Assembly: GCA_947650365.1 (NCBI GenBank)
Contig: OX393551.1
Location: 62,241,173-62,305,172 of the forward strand
Origin: Chamaelirium japonicum
Lineage: Eukaryota > Streptophyta > Magnoliopsida > Liliales > Melanthiaceae
DNA length: 64,000 bases
Direction of reading: 5' to 3'
Part shown: positions 62,033-64,000 of the stretch, in pieces
Numbering within the stretch: the stretch's first letter is position 1
Layout: every line of letters begins with the position of its first letter
The notes under the pieces: generated by a model
The model's database searches: none
The model's input: only the letters and a program-made list of their open reading frames with translations
Told to the model about the DNA's origin: nothing
Position numbers and translations under genes: made by a program

Positions 62033-63151
62033 CTAGGCTCGAGGGGCTTTAGTTGGAAGGACTTTCGCGACTAGGTCTTTCACTTGGTAGAACTTGGCGT
62101 CGGCCAAATATGCCTCGGCCTTATTGAATGGCTTGTCATCAGCAACTATGAATTTCTCTATGCCTTCTTCGTAGTACTTGAGGCACTGGTGCCAGGTGGA
62201 CACTACGACGCCATTCTCGTGTAGCCATGGCCTGCCCAACAGGAGGCGATATGACGTCTGACAATCGATGATGTGGAAGAGGACCATTGTATCTAGCGGG
62301 CCGATTGAGAGCTTCAGGCGGATGATTCCGATAGTGGACTGTCCGCCCTGGTTGAACCCTTGAATGACCAATTGGCTGGGTGAGAGCTGGTCATTGATGA
62401 TGTCGAGTTGCCGCATCGTCTGGATGGGCATGATATTGACGACAGAGCCACAGTCCAACAGGATTCGATTCACTGGTTTCTCCTTGATGTATCCCGAAAC
62501 GTAGACAGGCCGGTTGTGCAATCGTGTTCCGAGTTGCAAGTCCTCGTCCGAGAAGGTTATCGCCACATCGCGTGAGGCCATAGTTTTGCCCTTCTTGTCG
62601 TCCTTCCTTTTCCTCTTGTAGCTGTCCGGGTCGGCCAAGGCTACAGCCATTGCCAGGCGAGCCTTCTTCCGAAGATGCAAAGCTTCTACGAGCGGCAAGT
62701 GCAGGATTGCTTCGTCATGAGAGGCGGTGCCCCCTTTGTCAGAATCGTCTCCCTCGTCAGTGGAGTCGCCCTCTTCAGATGTTTCGATTTCGTCTTTTCC
62801 TTCCAACGCCTTGTGAACTTCGACCATGCAACAAGACAGCTTGATGTGTTGATCAACTGGGAGGAAGTGATCGGGAAAGAATTCTTGCAAGGTTGCTAGC
62901 TCTGGAAGGCTCTGCTGGAGGAGATCGTCTTGGCTTGCCGGCGGTACTTTGAATGCCTTTATTCCTGGAGTCTTGCTTTTCTTCTTGTAGGTCCTTCGCT
63001 CGGGAAGCCTCTTTATCATACGGTCTTGCTTGTGCTGCCTTTCTTGTCGCGGCCTTCGTCGCCGGGGTAGCATGACCCATGCCTCTTCGTCGGTGGATTC
63101 TCCTCTGCTGAGATGATGATTGGCAGCAGCAACTGGTTCCCTTAAAGACAC
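62033..63151 (-). CDS. Tat-type protease ORF (372 codons)
   Basis: Residues 1-190 are charged and low-complexity (RRRRPRQERQ, an acidic SEEGDSTDEGDDSD stretch, a basic KRKRKDDKKGK stretch). Residues about 205-330 are the retropepsin-like domain: LHNRPVYVSGYIKEKPVNRI, the catalytic LLDCGS (Asp233), VNIMPIQTM, QLVIQGF and the second strand YRLLLGRPWLHENGVV. The catalytic D-x-G-S is intact. A stop and about 48 bp separate it from the RT frame, so expression of pol would need readthrough or the stop is a mutation. Confidence 0.85.
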   Translation of the reverse strand: MSLREPVAAANHHLSRGESTDEEAWVMLPRRRRPRQERQHKQDRMIKRLPERRTYKKKSKTPGIKAFKVPPASQDDLLQQSLPELATLQEFFPDHFLPVDQHIKLSCCMVEVHKALEGKDEIETSEEGDSTDEGDDSDKGGTASHDEAILHLPLVEALHLRKKARLAMAVALADPDSYKRKRKDDKKGKTMASRDVAITFSDEDLQLGTRLHNRPVYVSGYIKEKPVNRILLDCGSVVNIMPIQTMRQLDIINDQLSPSQLVIQGFNQGGQSTIGIIRLKLSIGPLDTMVLFHIIDCQTSYRLLLGRPWLHENGVVVSTWHQCLKYYEEGIEKFIVADDKPFNKAEAYLADAKFYQVKDLVAKVLPTKAPRA

Positions 63152-63171
63152 TTATTCTTCCGGAGACTCTA

Positions 63172-63821
63172 CTAGCTCGTCCTCCGATCCCCAGCCGGTG
63201 GGCTTGATTTCTTCGATCGAAACTGATGGAGGCTTTGAGTAGAGGATGTAATAGTCAAACTTCCCGAAGGCTGACCTAGAAGATCGACTTCTGGATCTCC
63301 TTGCTCGTATCTTTTCCGGAGAGTGGATTGGGACGTAGCTTGACTAGAAGGGACTTGCTCTTCCTTAAGCTCCATTGACTCGTCTTTTCCGATCCCCAGC
63401 CGGTGGGCCTAATTTCTTCAATCGAAACGGACGGAGGCCTTGAGTATAGGACGTAGTAGTCAAACTTGCCCGAAGGTTGGCCCAGCAAACCGACTTCTTG
63501 ATCTCTTTGCTCGTATCTTTTCCAGAGAGCGCATTGGGATGTAGCTTGACTGGAAGGGACTTGCTCTTCCTGAAGCTCTACTAGCTCATCTTCCGATCCC
63601 CAGCCGGTAGGCTTGATTTCTTTAATCGAAACGGACAGAGGCCTTGAGTAGAGGACATAATAGTCGAATTTCCCCGAAGGTTGGCCCAGCAGACCAACTT
63701 CAGGGTCTCCTTGCTCGTATCTCCTTTGGAGCGCTAGTTGGGAGGTAGTGTTGCTTTGCAAAGGTGCTGGCGTGAGCGATGGTTGCCCCCGGGGTAGCGG
63801 CGTTTCTTTCTCAGTGAGCAC
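63172..63821 (-). CDS. ORF with ~205-bp internal tandem repeat, upstream of protease
   Basis: The minus strand encodes three units of about 68 residues sharing RYEQGDPEVGLLGQPSG, FDYYVLYSRP and PTGWGSED. The corresponding DNA words lie near 63238, 63440 and 63647. The first two units are in one frame from 63821; the third shifts frame near 63300 and continues as a separate 67-codon frame (63375-63172). I recognise no domain. It occupies the gag-protease interval of the Tat element, and the capsid part must lie beyond the window edge. Confidence 0.6.
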
Positions 63822-64000
63822 AGGAGCACGTTATTGTCGCCTTGAGACCTTCAGGTGAGAAATTGGCTTGGCGATTGGCCTTTGACGGTTGATGCGCAAT
63901 TTGGGCGTTCTTTGCCGTGCAGCAACGAGTACCGACGAGAAGGAGCCGAAGGTGATGGACGCCATATTGGCCGTAGCGACCTCTCCGGAGTCGATCTCTA
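63822..64000. other. Window edge inside the Tat element
   Basis: Presumably internal sequence upstream of the repeat-bearing ORF. No LTR or primer-binding site is visible, so the 5' LTR lies outside. Confidence 0.4.

Overview
This window is plant nuclear DNA, very probably from a monocot, and consists almost entirely of transposable elements with a few broken host-gene fragments between them. The plant assignment rests on cinnamate 4-hydroxylase (C4H, CYP73A) exons with the conserved plant exon sizes, a FAR1/FHY3-like pseudogene, a NAC fragment, a CACTA (En/Spm) transposase, Tat and chromovirus Gypsy elements, a Copia primer-binding site, Helitrons and many MITEs. The very GC-rich third codon positions of the C4H exons favour a monocot. 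I cannot name the species. I see no intact host gene.

Layout: 1-4.7 kb is the right-hand part of a CACTA element (truncated TNP2 transposase, a tandem array with a trimeric higher-order period, subterminal repeats and a terminal repeat at 4702). 5-11 kb holds minus-strand Helitrons, a degenerate C4H fragment, and a duplicated block carrying a solo LTR. 11-16 kb has a long CT tract, three hAT-like MITEs with matching 8-bp target-site duplications, and a 63-bp minisatellite. 16.3-18.6 kb is a FAR1-like pseudogene. 19.6-20.3 kb is a short Copia remnant.

20.3-26 kb is a remnant of a Tat-type Gypsy element: a minus-oriented LTR, palindromic tandem arrays, and a plus-strand (antisense) ORF that is itself split by a 1.06-kb insertion. 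26-39.3 kb is a truncated minus-strand chromovirus whose reverse transcriptase is split by a 10.3-kb insertion flanked by the duplication AAATC. That insertion is a composite: a gag-only LTR element in plus orientation, a NAC gene fragment, several hairpin-rich minisatellites, an inverted second gag copy, and two LTR pieces joined head to head.

39.3-47.8 kb contains an LTR-like remnant, further hAT-like MITEs, foldback elements, and a second C4H fragment (exons 1 and 2 open, exon 3 missing) followed by two tandem Helitrons. 47.9-64 kb is one large Tat-type Gypsy element on the minus strand: its 3' LTR near 49.9 kb, a plus-strand antisense extra ORF resembling the plant mobile domain, then integrase, two RNase H domains, reverse transcriptase and protease. 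The antisense ORF carries a 3.2-kb solo LTR. The 5' LTR and gag lie beyond the window.

Recurring themes are (i) Tat elements with an ORF antisense to pol beside the 3' LTR, (ii) palindromic minisatellites between coding region and 3' LTR, and (iii) a MITE family with constant TAGGG(G)TG ends and 8-bp duplications whose interiors are built from a different short word in each copy. Joins, duplications and indels were read by eye; no alignment or database search was run.
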